Shown: positions 22,874-30,658, numbered from the stretch's first letter. The stretch is DNA of 35,964 nt from Actinomycetes bacterium (GCA_021798985.1 JAJZBI010000034.1:1-35964); one strand, 5' to 3'. Numbers and translations are program-made. Notes: a model not told the origin generated them from the letters alone.

Positions 22874-24241
22874 GTGGCACCACCGACCGTCGTCTTCCTC
22901 GGGCCGACCATGCCGATCGCGCACGCCCGGGCGATCCTGCCCGAGGCCGAGTACCGCCCGCCCGCGCGCCAGTCAGACGTGATGTCGGCGGTCCGCATCG
23001 ACGAGCCGGCGGTGATCGCGCTGATCGACGGCACCTTTGCCCAGAGCCTGTCGGTGTGGCACAAGGAGATCCTCTACGCGCTCGAGCGGGGTGTGCACGT
23101 GTACGGCGCGTCGAGCATGGGCGCGCTGCGCGCCGCGGAGTGTCATCGCTTCGGCATGGTGGGCGTCGGCAGGATCTTCGAGCGCTTTGCGTCCGGGGAG
23201 CTCATCGACGACGACGAGGTCGCCCTCGCGCACGGCGCGGCAGAGGAGGGCTATCGACCGCTCACCGAGGCGATGGTGAACGTGCGCGCCACCCTCGATG
23301 CTGCCCAATGCGCCGGGGCGATCGAGGCGTCCGAGGCGTCGGTGCTGCTGGCGAGCGCGAAGCGCACCTATTTCGCCGAGCGCACCTGGGCGGCGGTGAT
23401 GGGGGCGGCCGTCGCCGACGGCCTGGCGCCCGAGCGCGCCGCCGAGCTCTCGAACGCGCTCATGGCCCACCGGGTCGACCAAAAGCGCGCCGATGCCGAG
23501 GAGCTGCTCGCCCGGCTGGCGACGCTCCCGGACACGCTCGAGCCCGCCGTGCTGAGCGAGCCCTTGGCGCGCTCGCACACCTTCCTCGCTTTGTTGGAGC
23601 GGGACCGGCGGGTGCGGCGCGATGCCGGTGAGGTCTCCCTCGAGGCGATCGCTCGACACGTCCTGTTGCACGACCCCGGCGCAACGGCGACCTTGGACCG
23701 AGCGCTCGGTCGCGAGCTGGCGAGCGCCTTTGCGGACTTCCTCGGCCTGTCGGTCTCCGACGAGCTGGTCGCCGACGAGCGGGCGCGCTTTTGCGCCGAG
23801 CGGAGGCTGCGCGACGAGCGGGCCGTCGCCGAGTGGCAGCGGCGCAACGACCTTGACGGGCAGGAGTTTGCCGCGCTCATCACCTCGCTCGCCACGGCTC
23901 GGCGCTTGCGCGCCTGGCTCGTCGCCCGGCGCTTCAAGCGCAAGGCGGTGCAGCCGCTGCTTGATCAGCTGCGCATCGAAGGCACCTACGAGAAGGCGGC
24001 CGACGCGGCCGCAGCGCGCGAGGCCGATCTCGCGGCGATCGAGCACGACGCCGGCACGAGCGGCGGCGAGCCGGTCGGAATCACGCGCAAGCAGCTGCTC
24101 GCCGAGCACGCCCGCCACACCGGCTGGCTCCCGGACACCTCGCTCGAGCAGTGGGCGCTCGAGGTCGGCTTCGAGGACGCCTTCGACGTCTACATCGAGC
24201 TCTTGCGCAGCCGGGCACTGCGGCGAAAGCACGGGGGGTGA
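22874..24241 (+). CDS. TfuA-like protein with C-terminal helical extension
   Basis: 455 aa. Residues 1-215 are a clear TfuA core: VVFLGPTM, YRPPARQSDV, ALIDGTFAQSLSVWHKEILYAL, GVHVYGASSMGALRAAECHRFGMVGVGRIFERF, IDDDEVALAHG. TfuA partners of YcaO are known from trifolitoxin, thioviridamide-type and methyl-CoM reductase systems, where the pair makes thioamides, with TfuA thought to supply or recruit sulfur. The C-terminal 240 residues are helical and Arg/Ala-rich (ERRLRDERAVAEWQRRNDLDG; ALITSLATARRLRAWLV), of unknown role, perhaps peptide binding. GTG 22874 lies 6 nt after YcaO 2, and the stop overlaps the next start (GTGA). Confidence 0.88.
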   Translation: MAPPTVVFLGPTMPIAHARAILPEAEYRPPARQSDVMSAVRIDEPAVIALIDGTFAQSLSVWHKEILYALERGVHVYGASSMGALRAAECHRFGMVGVGRIFERFASGELIDDDEVALAHGAAEEGYRPLTEAMVNVRATLDAAQCAGAIEASEASVLLASAKRTYFAERTWAAVMGAAVADGLAPERAAELSNALMAHRVDQKRADAEELLARLATLPDTLEPAVLSEPLARSHTFLALLERDRRVRRDAGEVSLEAIARHVLLHDPGATATLDRALGRELASAFADFLGLSVSDELVADERARFCAERRLRDERAVAEWQRRNDLDGQEFAALITSLATARRLRAWLVARRFKRKAVQPLLDQLRIEGTYEKAADAAAAREADLAAIEHDAGTSGGEPVGITRKQLLAEHARHTGWLPDTSLEQWALEVGFEDAFDVYIELLRSRALRRKHGG

Positions 24242-26181
24242 ATCGGCCGTCTCGGTCCGGAGCCGTCAGGCTCCTGCGGCTCGCGCCGGCCGCGCCGATG
24301 CTGTCGGCAGCGGTCTTTGAGTCCGCCTTCGCGAGCGTGCTCGCGCCGGTGGCCTCCACGCGCACCGAGCCGGCCGACCGCTTCCTCGAGGCGGTGCTCG
24401 GACCGCTCGGCGCGCCCATGGCCCCGAGCTTGGCCGCTCGAGCGCTCGCCGCGGCGACCGAAGGTATCGACGTGCTGTTCCCGAGCTACGCGGCGGGCAC
24501 CCGGGTCGCCGAGCTCGTGAACGCCCGCAACCTCGCCGGGCTGGCGCTGCGGATCTTCGTCCGCGCCCACTCGCCGGGGGCCTCGCCGCTCGAGTGGGCG
24601 CTGCTCGCGCCGCTGCTCGCGACGGGCGACCAGATCCTTTGCCCGAGTGAGTCGGCGGCAGCGCTGCTCGCCACCTACGACCCCGGGCTCTCGCGCTTCG
24701 TGTCGGTGCTCCCGCCGCCGGTGGCACCGCCCGAGCCGGCGCCACCGACTCCCCGCAACGGGCGCCGCGGCCTGCTCAGCCTCTGCCGGCTCGATCCGAC
24801 CAAGTTGATGCACCGGGTGCTCGACGCCCTCGCGCTGTTGCGTCACGAGCTCGGCGAGCCCGACCTGAGCCTCGCCGTGGCCGCGGCGCTCGATGCGACC
24901 GGCACGCCCCTTCCGGCTGCCCGGGCCCTCATGGCTCGCGCCGAGCGGCTGGACATCGTGCCGGCGCTGACCTGGCTCGGGCCGCTCGGGTCCGAGAAGT
25001 GGGCGCACCTTGCCAGCTCGGCGCTCCTCGTGAACTGCTCGGTGAGCCTCGAGGAGTCCTTCGGCATGGCGCCGCTCGAGGCCGCCGCCCTTGGCGTCCC
25101 TGTCGTTGCCACCGCCTGGGACGGGCTCGTCGAGACCGTCGGCGCCGCGGGCCGCTGCGTCGGGGTGCATGCGCCGCTCGGGCGGTTGGCGAGTGATGTC
25201 GAGCCCCGCGCGCTCGCCGAGGCGATCGCAGCGACGCTCGCGGATCCCCCCGACGCCGCGACCTGCCACATGGAGGCCGCCAAAGCCGCCCCGGAGCGAC
25301 TGCGCCAGCACTTTGGTGAGCTGCTCGGCGCCGCTGGCGAGTCCCGGGGCGTCGGAGCAAGCGCCGCGGACCTCGCTTGGGCCCCCGCTGCGGCACCGGG
25401 AGGACTGCTGGCGCGCTCGCTCCCGCTCGCCGGTCTCGACTACCACGCGCTCTACGAGGCGCTGTGTGGTGCCGGCGATCCCCGCCTCGGCCGCCTGCTG
25501 CGCGACGCCGTGCCCGCGGCGGTGGCGGTGCCCGTCAGCCGGCTGTTCGCCGGGCTGCCGCCCGCGCCGGGCGACGAGCCGCTGATGGCTGCGCCGAGCG
25601 CGCCGGTGGAGCCGTTTGCGTCGATCGGGAGCCCGGCGGTCACCCTTAGCTCCTCGATCGCCCTGGCCGCGGTGCTCGCCGCCACGGACGCCGAGGCCGA
25701 GTCAGCCCTTGACGCGGGACTCCTGCGCCTGGCCGGGACGGGCCTGGCAGGCGTGCGCGTCGCGCGCATGCTCGCGGCAGCGCGCCGGGGAGCCTCGGCC
25801 GTGGCGCTCGAGGACGCGACCGTGCTGGCGTGCCACGCCGCCGGCACCTGTGCGAAGGGCTGCGGCCATGACCTCGCGCCCTCGGGCGAAGCCTGGGGAG
25901 CCACGCTCGCCACCTGCCTCGCGGCGAGCCGCCGCAGTGGTGGGGCGCCGGAGGTTCAGGCCGCGGCGCAGCGCTGGCTCGACGCGCATCCCGACGGCCC
26001 GGACGCCGCGGACGTCGTCGCCGCGCTGGCGGCCGCGATGCTCGCCGACGATCGCTTCGACCTGTCTGGCGCAGCGGTGCTGATCGGACGCCTCGAGGTC
26101 CTCGAGGGTTCCCGGGCGCGCGCGCTCGCCTTGGGCGCAGCCCACCTCGCCAGGCTCCGCAGCGGTGCGCGCGCCCGCTGA
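24238..26181 (+). CDS. GT4-type glycosyltransferase fused to a Cys-containing C-terminal domain
   Basis: 647 aa from GTG 24238, which overlaps the TfuA stop by 4 nt; an upstream ATG would overlap TfuA by 90 nt and is rejected. Residues 1-400 are a GT-B glycosyltransferase: LCRLDPTKLMHRVLDAL, LTWLGPLGSEKWAHLASSALLVNCSVSLEESFGMAPLEAAALGVPVVATAWDGLVE with the EX7E pair Glu273/Glu281. It should use a nucleotide sugar. Residues 400-647 are Ala-rich helices of no family I recognise. They carry Cys532, Cys538, Cys542 and His544 (CX5CX3CXH), a possible metal site. Its place within the overlapping biosynthetic genes suggests peptide glycosylation. Donor and acceptor are unknown. Confidence 0.8.
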   Translation: MNRPSRSGAVRLLRLAPAAPMLSAAVFESAFASVLAPVASTRTEPADRFLEAVLGPLGAPMAPSLAARALAAATEGIDVLFPSYAAGTRVAELVNARNLAGLALRIFVRAHSPGASPLEWALLAPLLATGDQILCPSESAAALLATYDPGLSRFVSVLPPPVAPPEPAPPTPRNGRRGLLSLCRLDPTKLMHRVLDALALLRHELGEPDLSLAVAAALDATGTPLPAARALMARAERLDIVPALTWLGPLGSEKWAHLASSALLVNCSVSLEESFGMAPLEAAALGVPVVATAWDGLVETVGAAGRCVGVHAPLGRLASDVEPRALAEAIAATLADPPDAATCHMEAAKAAPERLRQHFGELLGAAGESRGVGASAADLAWAPAAAPGGLLARSLPLAGLDYHALYEALCGAGDPRLGRLLRDAVPAAVAVPVSRLFAGLPPAPGDEPLMAAPSAPVEPFASIGSPAVTLSSSIALAAVLAATDAEAESALDAGLLRLAGTGLAGVRVARMLAAARRGASAVALEDATVLACHAAGTCAKGCGHDLAPSGEAWGATLATCLAASRRSGGAPEVQAAAQRWLDAHPDGPDAADVVAALAAAMLADDRFDLSGAAVLIGRLEVLEGSRARALALGAAHLARLRSGARAR

Positions 26182-28249
26182 GCCCGCCAAAGACCTGCTG
26201 GTCCACGAGATCGCGGCGAAGGCGGGCTTGTCACTGGCGCCGGCGGCCGCCGAGGCGGCCACCACCTATCTCGGCGCGCGCTGCGCCACCCTCGTCGCCC
26301 GCGGCGAGGTCGAGGCCACCGCGCGCCGGCGGGTGGTGGCGTCGCTCGCGGAGCTCTTCGGCCGTCTCTCGGCGGACTGGCCGCTGCTCGCTCCCCCCAG
26401 CGGCGCGCCCCGACGGGTCCTCGTCGGCGCCCGGTTCGGGGTCGGGGACCACCACGCCGGGCGCGCCGTCGCCCGCCTCGAGCTCGACGGCGCCGGCACC
26501 TGGTACGCCAAGCCGCGCGATGCGAGCCCCGAGGTGGCCTTCGCCGCGCTCGTCTCCTTCGTGGCCGACCAGGCGGGCGAAGAGCTGGCGGTGGCGCGCA
26601 CCGTGGCGTGCGCCGAGCACTGCTACCAGCCGGCGATCGAGGGTGTGCCCTCAGTTGAGCCCGCCGACCGGCGCCAGCTCGCCCGCCGCCTCGGCATGCT
26701 GGCGCGCGTCGCGAGCTGGCTCGATGCCACCGACCTTGGAGCCGAGAACGTGGTGTTGCACGGTGCCCAGGCGACGGTCGTCGACGCCGAGGCGATCGGC
26801 GCCCCGGGACGGAGCCCGGGTCTTGCGGGGAGCGTTGCCCGGGTGGCCGGCATCGGCCTGTTCTCGTTGCCGGTGCGCGCCGGTGCCGGCCTGCCGGTGC
26901 TCGACCTCGGGATCGCCGCACCTTCGGCCGCCCCCTTCCTCGCGAGCTACGCCGAGGAGATCCGCGCCGGCTTTCGCCTCGCCCATCGTGTCGCAGCCGC
27001 GCGTTGCGCCGAGGCCGCCGAGCTCGCCGAGCACGTGCTGGCGGGGGTGCGTGCCCGCTGCATCGTCCGCGACACCGTCCTGTATGACGCCGTGCTCTCC
27101 AAGCGCCCGGCCGGCGGGCGCGACGGCGCGACGGCGCGGCGCGTGCTCGTCGAGCAACTTCGCCGCTTGCCCGCCAAGCTCGCGCTCGGCGAGGCGGTCG
27201 TCGAGGCCGAAGCGGCGGCGCTGCTCGCAGGTGACCACCCCCGCCTTGGCCTCGAGCTCGCGACTGGAGCCCTGTGCGACGAGGCGGGCCGGCCCCTCGC
27301 CCGGCTGGCTCCCGTGGTGCCGGTGGTGACGGCTCGCCTGCTCGCGCTCGACCCCGCCCCGCTTGGCGGCGAGGAGGACGCCCTCCTCGCCAGCCTGTTC
27401 GCCGCGGCGCCGGAGACTCTCGTCGCCGCCCCAGCCAGGCGGCGCCGACCACCGCCTCGGCGCGCTCTCGCGCAGGTGGCGGTCGAGCTCGCCGAGTCGC
27501 TCGCCGGCGACCTTGACCCCGAGCGCCGGCCCGCCGCGCTGTCGGTCGATCCAGACACCGCCGCGTTCTTGCTCGGCCCGCTCCCCGACGACTTCCTCTC
27601 GGGCCGGGCGGGCATCGCCGCGGTGCTCGAGAGCGCGGGCGCGACGGGGCCGGCACCGCACCGGCAGGCGCCCGGCGGGGGAGGACCCGCCGGAGCCCTC
27701 GGCGCGGGACCCTCCAGCGCCCGAGCACCGGGGGCGATCGTCCTCGACCGCCACGGCGGCTTCCTGCGGGCGATGGCGCCGCCGATCGTCGTGCGGGGCG
27801 TTTCTCAAAGCTCCCCCGAAGCGCTGCGCGTCGCCTTGGCGGACGAGCTCGCGCCGGGCGCGCTCGAAGCGGCGGTCCGCAGCCCGTGGGGCCCCGGGCG
27901 TGAGCTGTCGGCGCTCGCTGCCGCTGCCGGCGCGCTCGGTGTGCCGATTCCCTGGCAGCCGAGCCGGGCGAGTGCGCTCGCCAGCTGCGCCACGAGCCTC
28001 GGCCTGATCGGCCTGGCCGACCTGTGCGCGTCCTCGGCGGCGGGCGGTGTGGACGGCTTCGTCGAGGTGGCCGAGGCACTTGCTGGCGAGCTCTGCCGGC
28101 GCCGCAGCGCTACGGGCCGGTGCTTTGGCGAGCAGCTCGCTCCGGACTCGCTGCGTCGCTCGGCGCTGTGGGGGAGCGCTGCCTTCTGCCATGCCTTGTT
28201 GCGGGCGCTCGATCCAACAGTTCCATCGCTTCGCGCGATTCCCCGCTAG
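26165..28249 (+). CDS. Reduced LanM-like protein: altered dehydratase, degenerate cyclase
   Basis: 694 aa against about 1000 for LanM. The start GTG 26165 lies inside the glycosyltransferase 3' end (17-nt overlap). The DUF4135-type kinase region has WYAKPRD (Lys116), then D190-L-G-A-E-N195 and D207 in VVDAEAIG. The D-to-D spacing of 17 equals that recalled for CylM (D347/H349/N352/D364), but the His position is Gly192. R298 and T304 keep the six-residue spacing of CylM R506/T512. The C-terminus still resembles a LanC end (ALWGSAAFCHALLRALDPTVPSL) and start (DDFLSGRAGIAAVLE), but the zinc CHG motif reads Cys608-Ala-Thr and the WCHG region is missing. Lanthionine formation is unlikely. Dehydration, phosphorylation or a scaffold role remain possible. 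Confidence 0.8.
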   Translation: MRAPAEPAKDLLVHEIAAKAGLSLAPAAAEAATTYLGARCATLVARGEVEATARRRVVASLAELFGRLSADWPLLAPPSGAPRRVLVGARFGVGDHHAGRAVARLELDGAGTWYAKPRDASPEVAFAALVSFVADQAGEELAVARTVACAEHCYQPAIEGVPSVEPADRRQLARRLGMLARVASWLDATDLGAENVVLHGAQATVVDAEAIGAPGRSPGLAGSVARVAGIGLFSLPVRAGAGLPVLDLGIAAPSAAPFLASYAEEIRAGFRLAHRVAAARCAEAAELAEHVLAGVRARCIVRDTVLYDAVLSKRPAGGRDGATARRVLVEQLRRLPAKLALGEAVVEAEAAALLAGDHPRLGLELATGALCDEAGRPLARLAPVVPVVTARLLALDPAPLGGEEDALLASLFAAAPETLVAAPARRRRPPPRRALAQVAVELAESLAGDLDPERRPAALSVDPDTAAFLLGPLPDDFLSGRAGIAAVLESAGATGPAPHRQAPGGGGPAGALGAGPSSARAPGAIVLDRHGGFLRAMAPPIVVRGVSQSSPEALRVALADELAPGALEAAVRSPWGPGRELSALAAAAGALGVPIPWQPSRASALASCATSLGLIGLADLCASSAAGGVDGFVEVAEALAGELCRRRSATGRCFGEQLAPDSLRRSALWGSAAFCHALLRALDPTVPSLRAIPR

Positions 28250-28285
28250 TCAAGGCAGATCCTCGAGATTTTGGCGCATCATAGG

Positions 28286-28291
28286 TATGCT
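28286..28291 (+). promoter_or_regulatory. -10 box TATGCT for the leaderless small membrane peptide gene
   Basis: TATGCT is followed by exactly 6 nt and ATG 28298, matching the leaderless pattern elsewhere in the window. It implies independent transcription of the 50-codon gene after the RiPP operon. Confidence 0.55.
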
Positions 28292-28297
28292 TGTGCG

Positions 28298-28450
28298 ATG
28301 CCTGCCTACCCCGCGATGGGAGCCCGCAAGTTCCGCCGACGCCGCGAGGCCGGCGAGTCCCCGGCGGCGCTGCGCGCCCGCCTGCTGATCGGCCTTGGGA
28401 TCGGGGCGGTCGTGGTGCTCGTCGCCCTCGCGATCGGCGGCGTCTTGTAG
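28298..28450 (+). CDS. Small basic single-span membrane peptide (50 aa)
   Basis: ATG 28298 to TAG 28448-28450 encodes 50 residues. The N-terminal half is basic (GARKFRRRREAGESP), and the C-terminal half is one hydrophobic helix (LLIGLGIGAVVVLVALAIGGVL) that ends the protein. A leaderless -10 box and a downstream hairpin frame it neatly, which argues for a real gene. It would insert with the basic end in the cytosol. I do not recognise a family. Its place at the end of the RiPP operon makes an immunity or export-accessory role conceivable, but generic small membrane proteins of this kind are common. Confidence 0.55.
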   Translation: MPAYPAMGARKFRRRREAGESPAALRARLLIGLGIGAVVVLVALAIGGVL

Positions 28451-28477
28451 CTCGGGCCCCGCCCGCCTCGCCTCCAG

Positions 28478-28495
28478 GCGTCCAGGGCTGGACGC
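28478..28495 (+). terminator. Hairpin terminator between convergent genes
   Basis: GCGTCCA (28478-28484), loop GGGC, TGGACGC (28489-28495) form a perfect 7-bp stem between the small membrane peptide gene and the convergent symporter gene. It may act on either strand. Confidence 0.55.
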
Positions 28496-28518
28496 AGTTG
28501 GGTCGCGCCCCGGCTCGC

Positions 28519-28540
28519 CCCTCGATCAGCCCTCGATCAG
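28519..28540. repeat. Tandem 11-bp direct repeat
   Basis: CCCTCGATCAG occurs twice back to back (28519-28529 and 28530-28540), directly next to the symporter stop codon (28541-28543, minus strand). Probably a local duplication. Confidence 0.7.
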
Positions 28541-30019
28541 TCAGTCCTCGACGACTAGGCGGGGCGCCAGCGCGCCGGCCCGGCGAAGCCCGAGGAGCAC
28601 GCTGCCGCCGAGCGCCACCACGGTGTTCAGCGCGAGCGCCGGGACCCCGATGTAGATCGGGTCGTTGATGCCGAGGAAGCCGAGCGGCGCGAGGGAGCTC
28701 GAAAAGTGGTGGGCGGCCAGCATGCCCGTGCCCCAGGCGAGGCCGGCGAGCAGGCCGGCGAGCACGGCGCGGTGGTCGAGGAAGCGCAGCGCCGGCGCGA
28801 GGAAGACGGCGGGGAGCACCTGGACGATCCAGACGCCCCCGGCGAGCTGGAAGTTGATGACAAAGGTCGTCGGCACGAGGACGATGAAGCCGACGGCAAG
28901 GAACTTGAGCACGAGCGAGGCGACCTTGGACGCCCGGGTCTGCTGCTTGGGGGAGGCGTCCGGCTTGAGTGGTCGAAAGACGTTGCGAGCGAACAGGTTG
29001 CCCGCGGCAATCGACATGACCGAGGCCGGGACGAGCGCCCCGATCGAGATTGCCGCCAGGGCAAAGCCAGCAAAGGCGGCAGGGAAGAGCTTCTGGAACA
29101 GGGCGGGGACGACAATATTGGCGCCATAGTGCGGATCAGGGTGGATACCGGCGACGATGCCCATGTAGCCGAGCAGCGCCAGCATGCCGAGCATGATCGT
29201 GTAGATGGGCAGCGTCACGGCGTTGGAACGCACCACCCGGGCGTTGCTGGCGCTGAGCGAGCCGGTGAAGGTGTGGGGATAGAGGGGCAGCGCCAAGCCG
29301 GAACCGATGGCGAGTGTGGTGAAGCCCCCGTAGAGCGCCGGGGAGAGGTCAAGCTTGGACCTCGGCACGCTGGCGAAGATGTGGTGGTAGCCGCCGAGCC
29401 GGATCGGGATGTAGACGACCGCGACCAGCACGGTCGTCCAGATCAAGACGTCCTTTGCCATCGAGATCAGCGCGGCCGCCCGCAGTCCGCTCACGTAGGT
29501 GATGCCCGCCAGCACGCAGAAGGCGATGAACAGCGAGGCCTCGACGGGAAAGCCGATCTCGTGCAGGCACATCTCGATCCCATAGACCTGGAGGGCGACG
29601 TAGGGGACCATCGAGGCGATGCCGGTGATGGCGACGGTCGTCGAAAGTGGCCGGCTGGAAAAGCGTGCCTGGACGTAGTCGGCGGCGGTGACGTGCCCGC
29701 CGGCACGCGCCTGGGACCAAAGGCGCGGCATCACCAAGAAGATGACCAAATAGGAGACGACCAGGTAGGGCAGGGCGTAGAAGCCGAGTGTGCCCTGGCC
29801 GTAGACGAGGGCCGGGACGGCGACGAAGGAGTACGTCGTGTAGATGCTGCCCCCCTGCAAGAACCAGGTGACGAAGCCGCCGAAGCGCCCCCCGGCGAGC
29901 CCCCACTCCTCGATCTCGTCGAGGTTGCCGCGCCGCCAGCGTGAGGCGAGGAAGCCGATCGTCGCGATCGCGACGAACAGGACGGCGAAGACGGCGAGCT
30001 CGGCGGGGCGGACCGGCAT
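28541..30019 (-). CDS. Sodium:solute symporter family permease (monocarboxylate type)
   Basis: 492 aa with about 13 hydrophobic segments, typical of the SSS family. Landmarks: an N-terminal helix (ELAVFAVLFVAIATIGFLASRWRRGNLDEIEEWGLAGGRFGGFVTWFLQG), YVQARFSSRPLSTTVAITGIASMVPYVALQVYGIE and GFALAAISIGALVPASVMSIAAGNLFARNVF, a conserved late SSS helix. The preceding gene encodes a DUF3311 protein ending 4 nt upstream. That pairing is characteristic of MctP-like carriers for acetate, lactate, pyruvate or other small monocarboxylates, so this is the likely substrate class. Start ATG is at 30019. Confidence 0.88.
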   Translation of the reverse strand: MPVRPAELAVFAVLFVAIATIGFLASRWRRGNLDEIEEWGLAGGRFGGFVTWFLQGGSIYTTYSFVAVPALVYGQGTLGFYALPYLVVSYLVIFLVMPRLWSQARAGGHVTAADYVQARFSSRPLSTTVAITGIASMVPYVALQVYGIEMCLHEIGFPVEASLFIAFCVLAGITYVSGLRAAALISMAKDVLIWTTVLVAVVYIPIRLGGYHHIFASVPRSKLDLSPALYGGFTTLAIGSGLALPLYPHTFTGSLSASNARVVRSNAVTLPIYTIMLGMLALLGYMGIVAGIHPDPHYGANIVVPALFQKLFPAAFAGFALAAISIGALVPASVMSIAAGNLFARNVFRPLKPDASPKQQTRASKVASLVLKFLAVGFIVLVPTTFVINFQLAGGVWIVQVLPAVFLAPALRFLDHRAVLAGLLAGLAWGTGMLAAHHFSSSLAPLGFLGINDPIYIGVPALALNTVVALGGSVLLGLRRAGALAPRLVVED

Positions 30020-30023
30020 CGGC

Positions 30024-30296
30024 TCAGGTGTCCGCCGTAGGTGGCGCGACGCTTGGCGCGGCGGGCTCGGCCGGGTCGCTCGCCGGATCGGACCGGTGCA
30101 TCCCCTCGACCGCCACGAAGGCGAGCGCGCTGGCGAGAAGGCCCACGACGACCAGGGCGAACTGGTACCAGACGACGAAAGGCAGCGAGATCAGCCGGGG
30201 CCCGCTGCGCGCGTACAGGGGCGGGTAGACAAGGCCCAAGAACGGGACCAGCAACATCCACTGCCAGTGCTTGCGCCGCCCCCGTGGCGTGGCCAT
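30024..30296 (-). CDS. DUF3311 small membrane protein, symporter partner
   Basis: 90 aa from ATG 30296, with two membrane helices (WMLLVPFLGLVYPPLYARSGP; LPFVVWYQFALVVVGLLASALAFVAVEG) and a polar acidic tail. The PPLYAR...PFVVWYQF pattern is typical of DUF3311 subunits encoded before MctP-type symporters. The start is chosen because TACACT lies 8 nt upstream, giving a near-leaderless transcript. The 22-codon longer version from 30362 would put the promoter inside the gene. Confidence 0.8.
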   Translation of the reverse strand: MATPRGRRKHWQWMLLVPFLGLVYPPLYARSGPRLISLPFVVWYQFALVVVGLLASALAFVAVEGMHRSDPASDPAEPAAPSVAPPTADT

Positions 30297-30654
30297 CGGC
30301 GTCCAGTGTAGGTGGCTGGTTCCCTTCGGCCCAAGGGCTTTTTTCTTCACGTGCGCTTGCACGTGGCGCGGCGCGGCCCGAGCTCGGCCGGCCGCGGCCG
30401 CGAAGGCCCAAGTGACACGGTGGCCCGACCCTCGCGCGGGGCGGTGCCGAAGCTTCGATGAGACGGAGGCCGAGCGATCGCTGAGGGCCTCCGAGGTCCC
30501 GCCCGCGTCTGATACCCGCGCGAGGCGGCGACTCCCCCCGCGGGGGGACCGGGCGGTCCTCGGGTGTGGCGGCGGGGCGCGCAGCGCGTGCGGGCCGGGC
30601 GGCGCGCTCGGTCCGATACCCTCGGTTGGCGATGACGGCGCTCGAGCGCTCGCG
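30297..30654. other. Divergent intergenic region with a GC palindrome
   Basis: About 360 bp between the DUF3311 gene and the PP2C gene. It holds the minus-strand -10 (30305-30310), a perfect 16-bp palindrome TCCCCCCGCGGGGGGA (30533-30548), a plus-strand TACCCT (30617-30622) and a mini-ORF at 30632. An open frame continuous with the phosphatase runs through here from 30271. Its translation is Arg/Cys-rich and overlaps the divergent promoter, so I do not treat it as coding. Confidence 0.5.
30305..30310 (-). promoter_or_regulatory. -10 box TACACT of the symporter operon
   Basis: On the minus strand TACACT is followed by 8 nt (GGACGCCG) and ATG 30296, consistent with a leaderless or very short-leader mRNA for the DUF3311-symporter pair. 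Confidence 0.5.
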
Positions 30655-30658
30655 GTGA
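30632..30658 (+). other. Eight-codon upstream ORF overlapping the phosphatase start
   Basis: ATG 30632 lies 9 nt after TACCCT (30617-30622). It opens the mini-ORF MTALERSR, whose TGA (30656-30658) overlaps GTG 30655 as GTGA. The layout would allow termination-reinitiation coupling from a leaderless start. It may be coincidence. Confidence 0.3.

Noticed and set aside
24151-24237. Upstream ATG for the glycosyltransferase inside tfuA
   Set aside because: A 90-nt overlap with a well-conserved gene is unlikely; GTG 24238 gives the usual GTGA coupling.
26165-28249. Class II lanthipeptide synthetase making lanthionine rings
   Set aside because: The only precursor seen has no Cys in its core, and the cyclase zinc motif is altered or missing.
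28706-29944. 412-codon plus-strand frame inside the symporter gene
   Set aside because: Asp/Arg/Gly-rich low-complexity translation, antisense to a clear membrane protein.
30271-30654. 128-residue N-terminal extension of the PP2C protein in the same open frame
   Set aside because: Its translation is Arg/Cys/Ala-rich without domain features and overlaps the divergent DUF3311 gene and its promoter; GTG 30655 directly precedes the first PAS domain.
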